64,000 nt of DNA from Eucommia ulmoides (GCA_016647705.1 CM028330.1:46590397-46654396); one strand, 5' to 3'; counted from the stretch's first letter, positions 11,098 to 24,306 are shown. Made by a program: numbers and translations. The notes: a model not told the origin generated them from the sequence alone.

Positions 11098-13289
11098 TGT
11101 CACACCCCACCCCGGACACCCATCACCGTGGGGCCCTAAGTGACGTCAACAAGACATCAACCGAACGTCAAACCAACTAGGAAACGACAAAGGGCATATA
11201 CCATATATATACAATCACAAATGTCACCAGATACAACCTCTCTAGTTGGTGACACACCCGTCCCTAGAAATAATAACAACAAAAAGATAATAACCATGAA
11301 CCTCTCACAGATTTGCCTAAAATAGCTCATCTCAAAAACTTCCACATGACTCCATCGCATGACTCTACCTAGTGCCAATAGGGGACGTACTCCTAGCTAT
11401 TTCACCTGTGAGTACACTGCCTTCTTAATAAAAATATTTTATAATAATAATACATTCTAAATAATATAACATTTAAATGGATCAAGCTTAACGCGTATAA
11501 ACAAACACATTTTGAACAGTAGTATAAAAATCATATACCATGAGAAAACTCATTCTTCCTACCATTCAGAATCATCATCAATATATATATATATGAATCC
11601 ATCCAAACCATCAACATAAAATAATATGATAAAAAACCAAAATGATATAATCCACACCCTTTTCGAGGAGAATATCCAAAATCATGTTTTTCACTCTCTT
11701 TTAAAAATACCCAATGATTTCAGCAAAAACCATTTTTCCACCTTTGTTTTAGAAAACCAGGCATTTTTCCACACTCCTTTAAAACCACTAAATTCAACGT
11801 ATCATGTTTCAACTTTCTTTTAAAACCAACATAATTCAACGAAAATCTACGTTACCAACTCACCCAAAACCTGCTTGATCCATATCATTTATAAAATAGT
11901 CTCATTTTAAGTAACACATATTTCGTCATATATATATGAAAATAGATTTTTGTAAGAAGACAATACACTCACCTAGTTATCCGCTCCAAAGAATTTTTTC
12001 GACTATCCTTTACCGGTAATCTGGTGCCTGTGAACCTAATAGTGACAGGGCCTAAATTAATATTTTATGTAAAAATAACCTAACCATGCAATGCAGGCCC
12101 TAATTTTTGTAATTTATTATTCCCCGCATTCTATATTACTATTCAACGAGTATTGCTCCGTTACAGTTTACAATATCGAATTTATTCATGTGAACGGTCT
12201 TAGTATTTATTATTGCCATTTCGACATTTTCGATGCTAGTAATTAGTTTCATAATCACCCACGAGACAGTTAAATAGAATTAAATGCATATATTAAAAGT
12301 GACAGGAATTCTACCTTTCCCGGATTTTTCGCCGATCCGCGAGATGAGTTTTAGGTTTTATTGGGATGGTTTGTGTATTTTTCCTCCTTTTTCCCTTTTT
12401 CTTCATTTTTTTTTTCTCTATTTTCTTTTTGTGTTTCTGTCTCGGTTTGAAACCAGCCCGCCAACACCCCTACCGGCTGACCAGCTACCCAACCGACGAT
12501 GAACACCCACATGCTGGCGACGACGGCCGACCACCGAACTGCACTCACACACGTCCACAACTACCCACAACAAACAACCACTGGCGAACATACATCCACC
12601 TACCAACTGCTCTCTCTCTCTCTCTCTCTCTACTCTCTATTCTGGTGACATCCTTTACATCTATGACGGTGAACCAACACCCACACATGAAACAATCGCC
12701 CTACACAAACCACACTCATACCCACACAAACCAACCACTGTCGGACCAACTTACGACGACACAACACACACACAGAGAACACACCCATGCACGAACACGC
12801 AGGATACACATACATGCACTACTTTCTCTCTAAGTTACCGCCGATGAACTCCGGTGACACCCAAACAACCAAACCACCCTCACCGTCAATAGCAACAACC
12901 CACTCATCGATTTCCACACCAATGGACGGCCACACGACAACAACGGCGACATACACACACTCCGGCGACAACGGTGAAGATCAAAACACACACCACCGCC
13001 ACCTTTGTCGGACCAAAACATTGACCGACTCACCACACACATACATACACAACAACATACACACAATCCACTCACACACATGTCAGCACCCAACGGAACA
13101 GAAAACACACACACACACTTAGAGCATACACACACACAAACAAAATACACAACCTACCTCCGGCGAGTCCCACACGATCGGTGACAGCCCACTAGCGAAC
13201 CTCTCTATCTCGTCGGTTCTTCTCTCTTTTTCCCGTTTCCTCTGTTTTCGGTTTTGCTCCTCCTCACTGCCCACATCTCCCATAAATGT

Positions 13290-13377
<88 letters not shown>

Positions 13378-13576
13378 TGAACTTTTCACTAACCTCCCTT
13401 CCATTTTAGTTAAATTATTTATTGAACCCAATTCTCAATTTTTATGCTCATGAGAATTAAAATTTGACCCCTAAATTTTTAAATCACATAATTAATCTCG
13501 CCATCCGCCCCGGTATTTTTGAAATATTTTAAAATGTGACTAAAATTGTTTGTATATAAAAAATCGGGGTCTTACA
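11098..13576 (-). mobile_element. Solo LTR of a Tekay/Del-type chromovirus (2,479 bp)
   Basis: It runs from TGTCACACCCCACCCCGG to ATCGGGGTCTTACA and is flanked by a perfect 5-bp TSD, TAAGC (11093-11097 and 13577-13581). Read on the minus strand it starts TGTAAGACCCCGATTTT and ends GGGTGTGACA, as Tekay/Del LTRs do. It is related to but distinct from the LTRs of the element at 15035-24693: it lacks the CCGCCGAAGCGG hairpin repeats and carries its own (AT)n tract. The C/A- and C/T-rich stretch at 12360-13200 gives long open frames of low-complexity peptide that are not genes. Confidence 0.88.
13292..13372. repeat. (AT)n microsatellite inside the solo LTR
   Basis: About 81 bp of pure AT dinucleotide. 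An (AT)n tract sits at the equivalent place in the LTR at 24308-24391 and, much shorter, at about 17548-17562. Confidence 0.95.
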
Positions 13577-14268
13577 TAAGCGTTCGAAGATTCTACCATA
13601 CCATCTTACTTAAGTGGTCAAAGATTCTACCATACCATCCTACCTAAGTGGTCGGATATTCTACCATACTTTTCTATCTTAATTTGTCGGATATTCTACC
13701 ATACTATTCTACCTAAGCGGTCGGAGATTCTACCTTACAATCCTACCTAAACGGTCCTAGATTCTACCGTACCATACCATCCTACCTTAAGTGGTCGGAG
13801 ATTCTACCATACCATCTTACTTAAGTGGTCGGAGATTCTACCATATTATTCTACCTTAAGTGGTCAGAGATTTTACCATACCATTCTACTTTAATTGGTC
13901 GAAGATTCTAGCCTACCATCCTATGTAAGAGGTCGGAGATTCTACCATACTATTTTACCTTAAGTGGTCAGAGATTCTAACATACCATCTAACCTTAATT
14001 GGTCTGAGATTCTACCATACCATCCTACCTAAGCATTGGAAATTCTACCATATTATCCTACCTTAAATAGTCGAAGATTCTATGATACCATTCTACCTAA
14101 GCAGTCGAAGATTCTACCATACTATCATACCTTAAGTGTCTAGAGATTCTACCATTCTATTATACTTGAATTGGTCTAAGATTCTACCCTACCATCCTAC
14201 CTAAGTGGTCAAAGATTTTACCATAGTATCATACCTTAAGTGGTTAGAGATTCTACAAATAATCTACA
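13577..14268. repeat. ~36-bp minisatellite, middle block
   Basis: About 19 degenerate copies of the GATTCTACCATACCATCC / TACCTAAGTGGTCGGA unit continue the array from 11097 after the solo LTR. Substitutions are scattered, with alternating CCTACCTAAG and CCTACCTTAAG variants. Confidence 0.9.
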
Positions 14269-14576
14269 AAAAGAATAGCATATGAAATTATGTGATCTAA
14301 GTTTTTTTAATACCTTTTTCTATTGGATACAATTGACATAAAAAAGACTAAGGTGTATTGATTGATATTTTTTTGTTTCGCGTTCTTGTTCTTTCTCATT
14401 AGAATCCCTATTAAAATCCATTTTTCTGTATCCATTGATTATGGCATGCTATTGAAGATTCAAGTTAATCCAATTTAGCTACATAGAAAATTCCATTGAT
14501 TTGATATTTTTATAGAAATTGACAGATATTATAGCAGCAGTCTTTTATTTTATTGGACTGAAAAATAGCCCATTTC
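14269..14576. other. AT-rich non-repeat island within the minisatellite
   Basis: About 300 bp with no minisatellite units and no open frame, starting ACAAATAATCTACAAAAAG and ending just before CTTACCTAAGCAGTCGG. Composition differs from the array. It could be an inserted fragment; an organellar origin came to mind but cannot be shown from this sequence alone. No TSD is evident. Confidence 0.5.
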
Positions 14577-15034
14577 TTACCTAAGCAGTCGGAGATTCTA
14601 CCATACTATCCTACCTTAAGTGGTCAAAGATTCTATTATACCATCCGACCTAAGTGGTCGGAGATTCCACAAAACTATCCTACCATCCAACCTAAGCGGT
14701 TGGAGATTCTACTCTACTATCCTACCTAAGCAGTCAGAGATTCTACCATACTATCCTACTTTAATTGGTTGGAGATTCAACCATACAATCCTACCTAAGC
14801 GGTTGGAGATTCTACCATACCATCCTACCTAAGTGGTCGGAGATTCTACCATGCTATCCTATCTTAAGTGGTCAGAGATTCTACCATACCATCCTACCTA
14901 AGCGGTCGGAGATTCTATCATAATATCCTGTCTTATGTGGTCGAAGATTCTTCCATACCATCCAACCTAAAGTGATTGTAGATTCTACCATAACATCCTA
15001 CCTAAAGTGGTCGGAGATTCTACCATATCATACC
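14577..15034. repeat. ~36-bp minisatellite, right block
   Basis: About 12 copies of the same unit, ending in TACCATATCATACC. The last five bases are the left TSD of the chromovirus inserted at 15035. Confidence 0.9.
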
Positions 15035-17859
15035 TGTCACAACTCGTCCCGGACACCCGTCATCTAGAGGCGGGCGTGACTACAACATGACATCACCAAT
15101 ACCCAAATAACCAAACGAATGACAATATACACCTACTGTATAATACAAACATCTACTATGGGGGACACACCCGTCCCGAAATTTTATTAACTAAAAGTAT
15201 TTATTCATGAACCTTTTATAGGTTCGCCTTTGACAGCTTCTCTTAATCGCCTAAATGACTTCATCACGTAACTCTACCTAGTGCCAGTAGGGGACCGACT
15301 CCTAGCTATTGTACCTGCGAGTGTACTGCCTTCTTAGTAAAATATTTTTATAGTAATAATAAGTTATTCTACAATATCTAAATAGATTAAGCTTAAATAT
15401 GTAAACAGTACGTAGTTCGCAAAAGTTTTCATAATATTAGCCGTGAGAATAAAGCACTATATATAAGTTCCATGCTAAATCATTTAGTATAAGAATCAAG
15501 CCAATCACCATAATAAATAAAAAATCACCTAGTATAATCAAAATACCACATCTCAAAACATCCTCTCAAACACACACACGCTGGCCAGCCCTAGTGATCG
15601 TTTTAACCTCACGATAGGGAGTTTGCAACGGTACCGTACCATCCGTAGGATATGCCTTCCTACGAACACCCATCACTCCGCCGAAGCGGATAATCACTGC
15701 GCAATATAAACGTCTAACATCACTCTGCCGAAGCAGATAAACATCACTACGTCGAAGCGGATAACATCACTCCGCCGAAGCGGATAACCTCACTCTACCA
15801 AAACAGATAAATACTATAGCATCGTCACATCAAATACGGCATCATCGAATCACAACTCAATAAATATCGTCTACTCAACCTCGTCAAATTTCGACGTCGA
15901 TCTCTTTTCCTCAAAACCAACTTTAAATCCAAAAATCATATTTCCTCATTTCTTTTAAAGAATACGTCTGATTTTATCAAACCCCCTTTTCACCCTTTAC
16001 TTTTAGAAAACCAGGCATTTTTAGAAAAACATATGTTTTTTATTCTCTTTTAAAAATACCGTCCGTTTTCACCAAATCTAGCAAAAATTCATTTTCAATT
16101 TCATTTCGAAAACCACCGAAATCTTTCGAAAATCCAGTTTACCAACTTATCAAAATCCGGCTTGATCCATATCATTTATAAATTCATACAGTTTCAGTAA
16201 ATACATATTTCATCATATATATACATAGAAAAATAGTTTGGTAAGAAGACAATACACTCACCTGGCTATCCCTTCTGAACAGTTTTTACTGACTTTCTTC
16301 TACCGATATTCTAGTGTCTGCGAGCCTAATAATGACAAGGCCTAAATTAATATTTTATGTAAATAACCGAATCATGCAATGTAGGCCCTAAATTCCGTAA
16401 TTTTTTCCGCACCTACTTTTTATTATGAAAAATTGTTATTTGGTAAATTTTATTTCGTTAATAACTACAGTACGCATTTGTTAGTATGGACTATGACAAA
16501 AATTATTAGAATTAACGATTCCAAATTATAATCTCGTTTGCTAATAATTCAATTTAACAACAATGGTAATCGATTTAGAATTTTTACCTGCCCCGAATCG
16601 TCCGTCGGCAGCGAGATAGATTTTTGGATTTTTATTGGGGGGGTTTGTGTAATTTTTTTTCTTTTTTTTTTTTTTCTCTTCTTTTTTCTTCCTTTTTCTT
16701 TCTTTCTCGGTTCTATTTCAGTTCAGCCGGCCTACTCCTATTTCTCTCTCTCTCTACTGCCGTCGACCGCCAGCGACTTCCCACCTTCCGCTGATCCTCA
16801 CCGCCGGTTCTGCACAACAGCACCACCGATCAACAACCACCACCGACACTTCTACAACTGAACACTCATACCCACATGATCACAGATCCCACACACCCAC
16901 ACTGTCAGACACACACAACCCCCATACCCACACATTGAATACCCACACACCACACACTCCGTCACCGCCGGAGGAATACCCATGTGCCGAACAACAACAC
17001 AAAACACACATACACTTACTAGTCCCTGAATGGAACGGAACAGACAACTCCGCAACGATCACACCGTCTGCCATTTTCGTTTCTGCTCTGCTTCAGCTAG
17101 GACGGAACCACACACCCACGCCAATGATCGTTTGAACACTGGACACACACAAACGTGACGAACAGAGCGCACACACCACCACGCCGTCGATGAACGACCC
17201 CACCGGCCGAACCACCTTCTCTCTCTCCTGAAATTGACGACGACACCTACACGATCTCACACACATAATGGCAACCACGACGGCTGCCGAACACTCACCA
17301 TCGACGAACAACAACACCACACCGCCACGCCGACTGCCTCTACGTCACCGTCGATCACCTTCCTCACCGTCGGTTCTCTCCTCTCTCTCTCTCCTCTGTT
17401 TCTGCTCTTCCTTTCTTCTTCCATTAAAGATCACGATTGCATGTTTCAAGTGGATCGGTTTATTCCTAGCTTGCCACATCAATGGATCTGGATCATTTCT
17501 CTCTCCGTCTCCGGTTGTTCTCTCGGCATCTACACCGTATGCGTATATATATATATACTTATATAAAAAAATCTTTTATTCTAATTACTCTTTTCTCCCC
17601 CAAATTTCTTTAATTCCTTATTTTAGCCCAATTCACCATTTATAGTTTTCTTCAAATTGTAATTTCACCCCTAAAAGTTTAAATGGTATCAATTGAAAGA
17701 CAATTTGAATCCTAAAGGTTGGATTTAATGTATACAAATTTACAATTCACCCCCTAAACTTTTAATTCGGATAATAATTAATTCAATTCTACCCCATATT
17801 TTTCCCAATTGCTCTAAAATGCAACTGAAATGACGTACGTGTTAAATCGGGCTCTTACA
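15035..17859 (-). repeat. 3' LTR of the chromovirus (2,825 bp)
   Basis: It begins TGTCACAACTCGTCCCGG and ends ATCGGGCTCTTACA. It matches 21794-24693 throughout; the 75-bp length difference is almost entirely the (AT)n tract, which here is only about 15 bp (17548-17562). Long open frames at 16538-17645 are C/T/A-rich low-complexity translations, not genes. Confidence 0.9.
15668..15812. repeat. Hairpin mini-repeats (TCCGCCGAAGCGGA) in the LTR
   Basis: Five spaced copies of a ~22-27 bp unit around CACTCCGCCGAAGCGGATAA occur here. Each perfect copy is a hairpin: stem TCCGC/GCGGA with loop CGAA. Some copies are degraded (CTCTGCCGAAGCAGATAA keeps the pairing by a compensating change, and CTCTACCAAAACAGATAA does not). 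The matching cluster in the other LTR is at about 22432-22570. Confidence 0.82.
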
Positions 17860-18069
17860 ACCCTTTCTCCCTAAAAAAATTTCGTCCCGAAATTTTATTA
17901 CCCCATTGAACAAAGGCGGGTATTTGTTCCTTGTCTCGTCCTCTCGCTTCCACGTTGCCTCTTCCACTGCATGATTGTGCCATAACATTCTGACTAACAT
18001 AACCATTTTTATTCGCAATACCTGGTCTTTACGGCTTAGGATTTGGACTAACTTCTCAACGTGGGTCAA
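17842..18069 (-). pseudogene. Chromodomain and C-terminal tail of chromovirus integrase
   Basis: An open 75-codon piece contains KLVQILSRKDQVLRIKMVML, then LWHNHAVEEATWKRE and NKYPPLF, followed by KFRDEIFLGRKGC. This matches the Tekay/Del integrase chromodomain, usually (P)VQILDRKEQVLR-KTIPLVKVLWRNH--EEATWE-E--M--KYP-LF. Chromodomains steer integration through histone-mark recognition. It lies directly before the PPT and 3' LTR, and its stop falls just inside the LTR, as is common in this lineage. A degraded integrase C-terminal piece (NELEVRDHVRDLVK, family LEFQVGDHVFLKV) lies upstream on the same strand near 18520-18590. Confidence 0.85.
17860..17881 (-). other. Polypurine tract of the chromovirus
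   Basis: On the minus strand, TTTTTTTAGGGAGAAAGGGT directly precedes the LTR start TGTAAGAGCCCG. The preceding GGGACGAAATTTTTTT is the usual sequence before the PPT in Tekay-type chromoviruses. Confidence 0.8.
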
Positions 18070-18891
18070 ATCTGTTCTCTATATATGGTCTCATCATCCC
18101 AAATCGCCCAGAATTTGTAACCAACAACTTTTCGTCAAATCATAACCCTCCAACAAACAAGGTGCACTTGGTCAGTTACACTTAACACGGATAACTTACT
18201 GTCAAAGAATCTCATGTTCCTAACTGCTTCCACTGCGCTACTCTGATAAAATTAAAATTAGTAACAACACTATATGCTGAAAATATTTCAGTACATTGAG
18301 TCCATTTCATTCCGACATTTTCTAGTCACCCGTTGTAACAATATTTTCCATTCAACATTTAACCTAATAATAATTGCCACCAATCTCATAAGCACATATA
18401 ACTTAATTATCATTAACCTTGATACCTATCTCAACTCTTTAATACTCATATCGATATCTTTCATAATACCTAGATATCACCAATTCTCAAATATATCAAA
18501 CAAATAATCTATAAGAATTCGTTTCATACCTTCACATTTTACCAAGTCCCTGACATGGTCACGTACTTCAAGTTCATTTCCACCTGCCTAACATGCTTCA
18601 AACATATATCCTCATATATATACGACTCAAAGGACATAGGTACACCCCAGTCACAACGAAATCGATACATTCTAATAATTACTAACTACTAACTGTAAAA
18701 TATTATATCATGTATACATATCATCTCAAGGATATTTTAAATTCTCCTTATCCCGTAACATCTCAATAACTTCTAATTTCCAGTAAAAAAAGTAGTCACA
18801 TCGGGCTATTTTTAAATCCCGCAAAAGTTTCGTTTTCCTATCTCAGTTCAGTCTATCAGATCGGAATCCTGTATCCTTTTCATGTAACACT

Positions 18892-19230
18892 TTATGCGAT
18901 GCCACCACGATTGACGACAAGATAGTTATTAGCATAAATAGATTTTATTAACATTGCGCAATCATTCTCCTTACCAGAAACTTCCACAACACAACCCCTC
19001 AACATATCTTCCAACACCTGAATCGTATTTCCTGATAAACCATTTATCCATGACTGGAACAAGGTATCAACTTCCACTTGGGCAACTAAAGGAGTATGGA
19101 AAATTTTAACCCAGTTCAAATAACTATCAGCTCTTAACACCACAGTTTCCCCCCACGGATTGTTCATGCACTGACGACTTATTTTACTTTGATAACAATT
19201 ATTGTCCAGATCACTATATGGCAACAACAC
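18892..19230 (-). pseudogene. Chromovirus integrase core fragment, catalytic Glu lost
   Basis: A 112-codon open piece includes LSGNTIQVLEDMLRGCVVEV, aligning with the family GQSERTIQVLEDMLRACV block of the integrase catalytic core. The next residues (AMLIKSIYANNY) match the LPLIEFAYNNSYH step. In the family, the glutamate of GQSE is the third acidic residue of the DDE triad. Here that codon reads Gly (19030-19032, minus strand), so this copy could not catalyse strand transfer. The first part of the core is not recognisable. The frame is flanked by stops on both sides. Confidence 0.78.
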
Positions 19231-20379
19231 CTATGATTTCAGAATTCCAGTTCCAAGATTTCGAATAATCGATTAATAAAATTCCTAAAATTACTAGTCC
19301 TTATCCCTTTTGATTTTAAAAGAATATCTTGTCCCAACTTAATTTTAATGTTTGCATTAAATTGGTGCATCACGCAATCGAACAATCCTATATATATATA
19401 TATATATTGGACATGCGCATCAGGAAAACAATCCTCGAACTACTCTCCCTTTCTTTTCTGGTATAGGTCAAGGCTACCATAGCCCACCTAGAGATTTCGT
19501 TACTTCTCGACCTTAACTTGACTAACAAGTCACCGAATAACCAATGTCGTGATTTCCCATTTCCATTCCAATCTACTAATCATACTCACGCCATTACAAT
19601 ATAGTTAATATTATTGGGGTATTGCATATCTTATTCTATGCACTTCTTTTTAAGGTCTCATCTGTAAATTGGCATTATCAACCCTACATATTTTAATTCA
19701 AATTCCCAAATTTTGCCATTCCTTCAGACACGCCAATCAGCTCTATAGTCAATTTCCACTGCCTTGCTAAACCTTCTTAGCTGGACATCCGACCTTTACA
19801 TGTCTACACCACGGTAAAAAAAAAAAATCAATACCGAACAGCGTTACCATCTGACCAGCCGCCCACTAAACTTATAAGGGCCTCAACTTAACCCATAAAT
19901 CAATATGAACAATCAACTCACCAATTTTTATTTTTATTTTTTTACCCGAAATATTTGTTATAGTCAGCCCAGTGACCATCTTCATTCCCTTCCACTCTAA
20001 TCGTTTCCAATTGGACATCTAACTTCTGCGCTTCTACCACACAATCGATAAATATCAACTTCATATTTACAAGCTCAATTTGAATGGTCACCCGACCAAT
20101 TGCCTAATAGACTTACAAAGATCTCAATTTGACACCCATATTAGTATGAATAATCCAAATATGTTCAACCCCGCTTTTTCCCATTTCCGACTTAAAGCAC
20201 AAATCCCGTCATACAGGCGATGTTACTAAACGTTAGAACGAATACGATCTCTACTAGTTCCAAAAAGTTTCGAATTCCAGTCACATGTTCTCGGCCTTCT
20301 CCCTATTCCGTCAATCCACCACTTCGACTTCCTTTGGATTCATTTGAATACTATGCCTTAAGAGCACTAGTCATATTTA

Positions 20380-20470
20380 CTGCACTAGTCACCGCCTTAG
20401 TAACACATTCTGGAGATGTTCAACATGCTCTTTTCTACTTTCGACCGGATCACCGTTTTTACCATGTCAC
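20380..20470 (-). pseudogene. Chromovirus reverse transcriptase trace
   Basis: A minus-strand frame reads SRKEHVEHLQNVL, which matches the stretch right after the YxDD box in Ty3/gypsy RT (ILVYS-S-EEHVEHL--VL). The YxDD itself is degraded, and surrounding frames have many stops. Its position between the PBS and the integrase fragment fits pol order. This supports pol having been present before decay. The rest of 19231-21500 shows no readable domain. Confidence 0.55.
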
Positions 20471-21516
20471 AGTTTCTAATCTTCGATTACAAATACCCTA
20501 CTCAAAAATTTGACACCCTATTTGTTGCAATCGATTTAACAACCTATCCATTCTAACGTTTACGTTACCAACACCGGATCTTTATAGAAACACACACCAG
20601 GTCTACATAAATCATTAGTTGATATTCTAATTTATTGTGACGACCTCTTCTTCTATTAAAACTTCCTAAACCGCAAACAAACTTACTCCAATTCCCAATA
20701 TCCAACAATAATTATTTATTTATTTATTATTATTATTTTTTTTTTTTATACACCTCCCAAAATTATTCAAATTCAACTAAATGCTATCAATCATCGACTT
20801 AAATTAATCCACTCAATTTTTCCTATCATATAGCAATCTCCTTTAAAGTCCCAAGATTATAATTTCAAATCTCAATTTCCCACATTCATTAACACTAGTA
20901 TACTTAACCAACTTATATGCCGAATGTTCACCTCCTTATCATTATGGAACTTATTTAACAGCAACTATAATTACTAATCACGCTTACAAGCACCCTATCC
21001 ATTCTCGAAACTACATAGGGAAAATCCCTAGCTATTACAATATCGACTGCCGAAACTTGTTTGAACAGCATCTACGTACTGACTTGTGATATCCTTTCTT
21101 TAACACTTTTCTAACCTCCTAAACCCACTATCAGACTAACTGAGGTACTAGATATGCCTTCCCAACATTACATACTTTTATTCATCCAAAATTTGACTTC
21201 ACCCGCAACTCTATATTACTCATTCAAATGGATTATATCTACACGCACCTACTATCCTCCTAGATCCACAATCCTCAACTATTTCTTATATATAATTTCC
21301 TATTACCTTGCTACATGCCACAACTGTTACTTCGTATATTAATCAATCTCAAAAGTGCTACCAAATTAAATTCTTGTCTAATAACGTCACAGTTCCCTTT
21401 CAGATTGCCTAGAAAGCGATTTACTCCTTTTGAATATTATTTCTTATTTCAACTTAAGTGTGTTCTGCCATATCATCTAGTATATTGATAACGACGTGAT
21501 TTGTTGTTTGTCTAAC

Positions 21517-21600
21517 CTAGCCTTCTTATCTTGTGGAGGACATCCCTCCTAGCAATATCACCACGTGGTCATATTGTTGCTTGCCCCAAAAGACAACCCT
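21517..21600 (-). pseudogene. Possible gag zinc-knuckle trace
   Basis: A minus-strand frame ends CPPQDKKARLDK, similar to the tail of the CCHC zinc knuckle in Del/Tekay gag. It is only about 200 bp from the PBS, so most of gag would be deleted. This is a weak call resting on a dozen residues. Confidence 0.3.
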
Positions 21601-21777
21601 CCACGCACCATGCTAATGCACAACTTTATGAAATAAAAGACCTAACACCCACATACCAAGCTCACCTATTAACATCCTAACTCATGTCCCCTACTGACTA
21701 GACGACTGGCACGTCCTCCTACCTAATGATCTTCTACCGACACATCTCCTAACAAGTCTACAGAACCTATAACCTAG

Positions 21778-21789
21778 GCTTTGATACCA
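21778..21789 (-). other. Primer-binding site, tRNA-Met type
   Basis: On the minus strand, four bases inside the LTR, TGGTATCAAAGCCTAGGTT matches the TGGTATCAGAGC site complementary to initiator tRNA-Met, with one change in the first 12 bases. It sets the element's orientation as minus. Confidence 0.85.
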
Positions 21790-21793
21790 AAAT

Positions 21794-24306
21794 TGTCACA
21801 ACCCGTCCCGGACACCTGTCATCCCGAGGCGGGCGTGACTACAACATGACATCACCAATACCCAAATAACCAAACGAATGACAATATACACCTACTGTAT
21901 AATACAAACATCTACTATAGGGGACACACCCGTCCCGAAATTTTATTAACTAAAAGTATTTATCCATTAACCTTTTATAGGTTCGCCTTTGACAGCTTCT
22001 CTCAATCGCCTATATGACTTCATCACGTAACTCTACCTAGTGCCAGTAGGGGACCGACTCCTAACTGTTGTACCTGCGAGTGTACTGCCTTCTTAGTAAA
22101 ACATTTTTATAGTAATAATAAGTTATTCTACAATATCTAAATGGATCAAGCTTAAATATGTAAACATTACGTAGCTCGCAAAAATTTTCATAATATTAGC
22201 CGTGAGAATAAAGCACTATATATAAGTTCCATGCTAAATCATTTAGTATAAGAATCACGCCAATCACCATAATAAATATAAAATCACCTAGTATAATCAA
22301 AATACCACATCTCAAAACATCCTCTCAAATACACACACGCTGGCCAGCCCTAGTGATCGTTTTAACCTCACGATCGGGAGTTTGCAACGGTACCGTACCA
22401 TCCGTAGGATATGCCTTCCTACGAACACCCATCACTCCGCCGAAACGGATAATCACTACACAGTATAAACGTCTAACATCACTCTGCCGAAACAGATAAA
22501 CATCACTACGCCGAAGCGGATAATATTACTCCACCGAATCGGATAACCTCACTCTACCGAAACAGATAAATACTATAGCATCGTCAAATCAAATACAGCA
22601 TCATCGAATCACAACTCAATAAATATCGTCTATTCAACCTCGTCAAATTTTCACATCTATCTCTTTTCCTCAAAACCAACTTTAAATCCAAAAATCATAT
22701 TTCCCCATTTCTTTTAAAAAAAAACGTTTGATTTTATCAAACCCATTTTTCACCCTTTACTTTTAGAAAACCTGGCATTTTTAGAAAAACATATGTTTTT
22801 TATTCTCTTTTAGAAACACCGTCCGTTTTCACCAAATCTAGCAAAAATTCATTTTCGATTTCATTTCGAAAACCACCGAAATTTTCCGAAAATCCAGTTT
22901 ACCAACTTATCAAAATCCGGCTTGATCCATATCATTTATAAATTCATACAGTTTCAGTAAATACATATTTCATCATATATATATATAGAAAAATAGTTTG
23001 GTAAGAAGACAGTATACTCACCTGGCTATCCGTTCTGAACAGTTTTTACTAACTTTCTTCTACCGATATTCTAGTGTCTGCGAGCCTAATAATGATAGGA
23101 CCTAAATTAATATTTTATGTAAATAACCGAATCATGCAATTCAAGCCCTAAATTCTGTAATTTTTCCCGCACCTACTTTTTATTATGAAAAATTGTTATT
23201 CGGTAAATTTCATTTCGTTAATAACTACAGTACGCATTTGTTAGTATGGACGATGACAAAAATTATTAGAATTAACGATTCCAAATTATAATCCTGTTAG
23301 CTAATAATTCAATTTAACAACAATGGTAATCGATTTAGAATTTTTACCTGCCCCGAATCGTCCGTCGGCCGCGAGATAGATTTTTGGATTTTTATTGCGG
23401 GGGTTTGTGTAATTTTTTTTTTCCTTTTTTTTTTTTTTTTTCTCTTCTTCTTTCTTCATTTTTCTTTCTTTCTCGGTTCTATTTCAGTTCAGCCGACCTA
23501 CTCCTCTTTCTCTCTCTCTACTATCGTCGACCGCCAGCGACTTCTCACCTTCCGTCGATCCTCACCGCCTGTTCTGCACAACAGTACCAACGATCAACAA
23601 CCACCACCGACACTTCCACAACTAAACACTCATACCCACCTGATCACAGATCCTACACACCCACACTGTCGGACACACACAACCCCCACACCCCCACACC
23701 GAATACCCATTCACCACAAATACCGTCACCGCCGGAGGAACACCCATGCGCCGAACTACAACACAAAACACACACACACTCACTAGTCCCTGAACGGAAC
23801 GGAACAGACCACTCCGCAACGATCACACCGTTTGCCGTTTTCATTTCTGCTCTGCTTCAGCTACCACGGAATCACACACCCACGCCGATGATCGTCTGAA
23901 CACTGGACACACAAACACACGCGACGAACAGAGTGCACACACCACCACGCCGTCGACGAACGACCCCACCGACCGAACCACCTTTTCTCTCTCCTGAAAT
24001 TGACGACGACACCTACATGATCTCACACGCATAATGGCGACCACAACGGCCGTCGAACGCTCACCATCGACGAACAACAACACCACACCGCCACGCCGAC
24101 TGCCTTTACGTCACCGTCGATCACCTTCCTCACCATCGGTTGTCCCTTCTCTCTCTCCTCTGTTTCTACTCTTCCTTTCTTCTTCTATTAAAGATCACGA
24201 TTGCATGTTTCAAGTGGATCGGATTATTCCTAACTTGCCACATCAATGGATCTGGATCATTCCTCTCTCCGTCTCCGGTTGTTCTCTCGGCATCCACACC
24301 GTATGC

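Noticed and set aside
12366..13150. Long open frames on both strands (up to 155 codons) with His/Thr/Cys/Val-rich peptides
   Set aside because: They come from CA/GT- and CT-rich low-complexity sequence inside the solo chromovirus LTR, and opposite-strand frames are equally open.
10901..15034. Regular ~36-bp repeats resembling a CRISPR array
   Set aside because: Units are directly abutting with no unique spacers of constant length, in a plant-type sequence; this is a minisatellite.
16538..17645. Overlapping open frames of 60-125 codons
   Set aside because: Ser/Pro/Leu-rich translations of polypyrimidine and CA-rich LTR sequence. The same frames recur in the partner LTR at 23384-24479, so they are LTR sequence, not genes.
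17860..21793. First impression that the chromovirus interior held only a chromodomain
   Set aside because: Integrase core (18892-19230), integrase C-terminal (about 18520-18590) and RT (about 20400) traces are readable on the minus strand, so it is a decayed full pol, not a chromodomain-only element.
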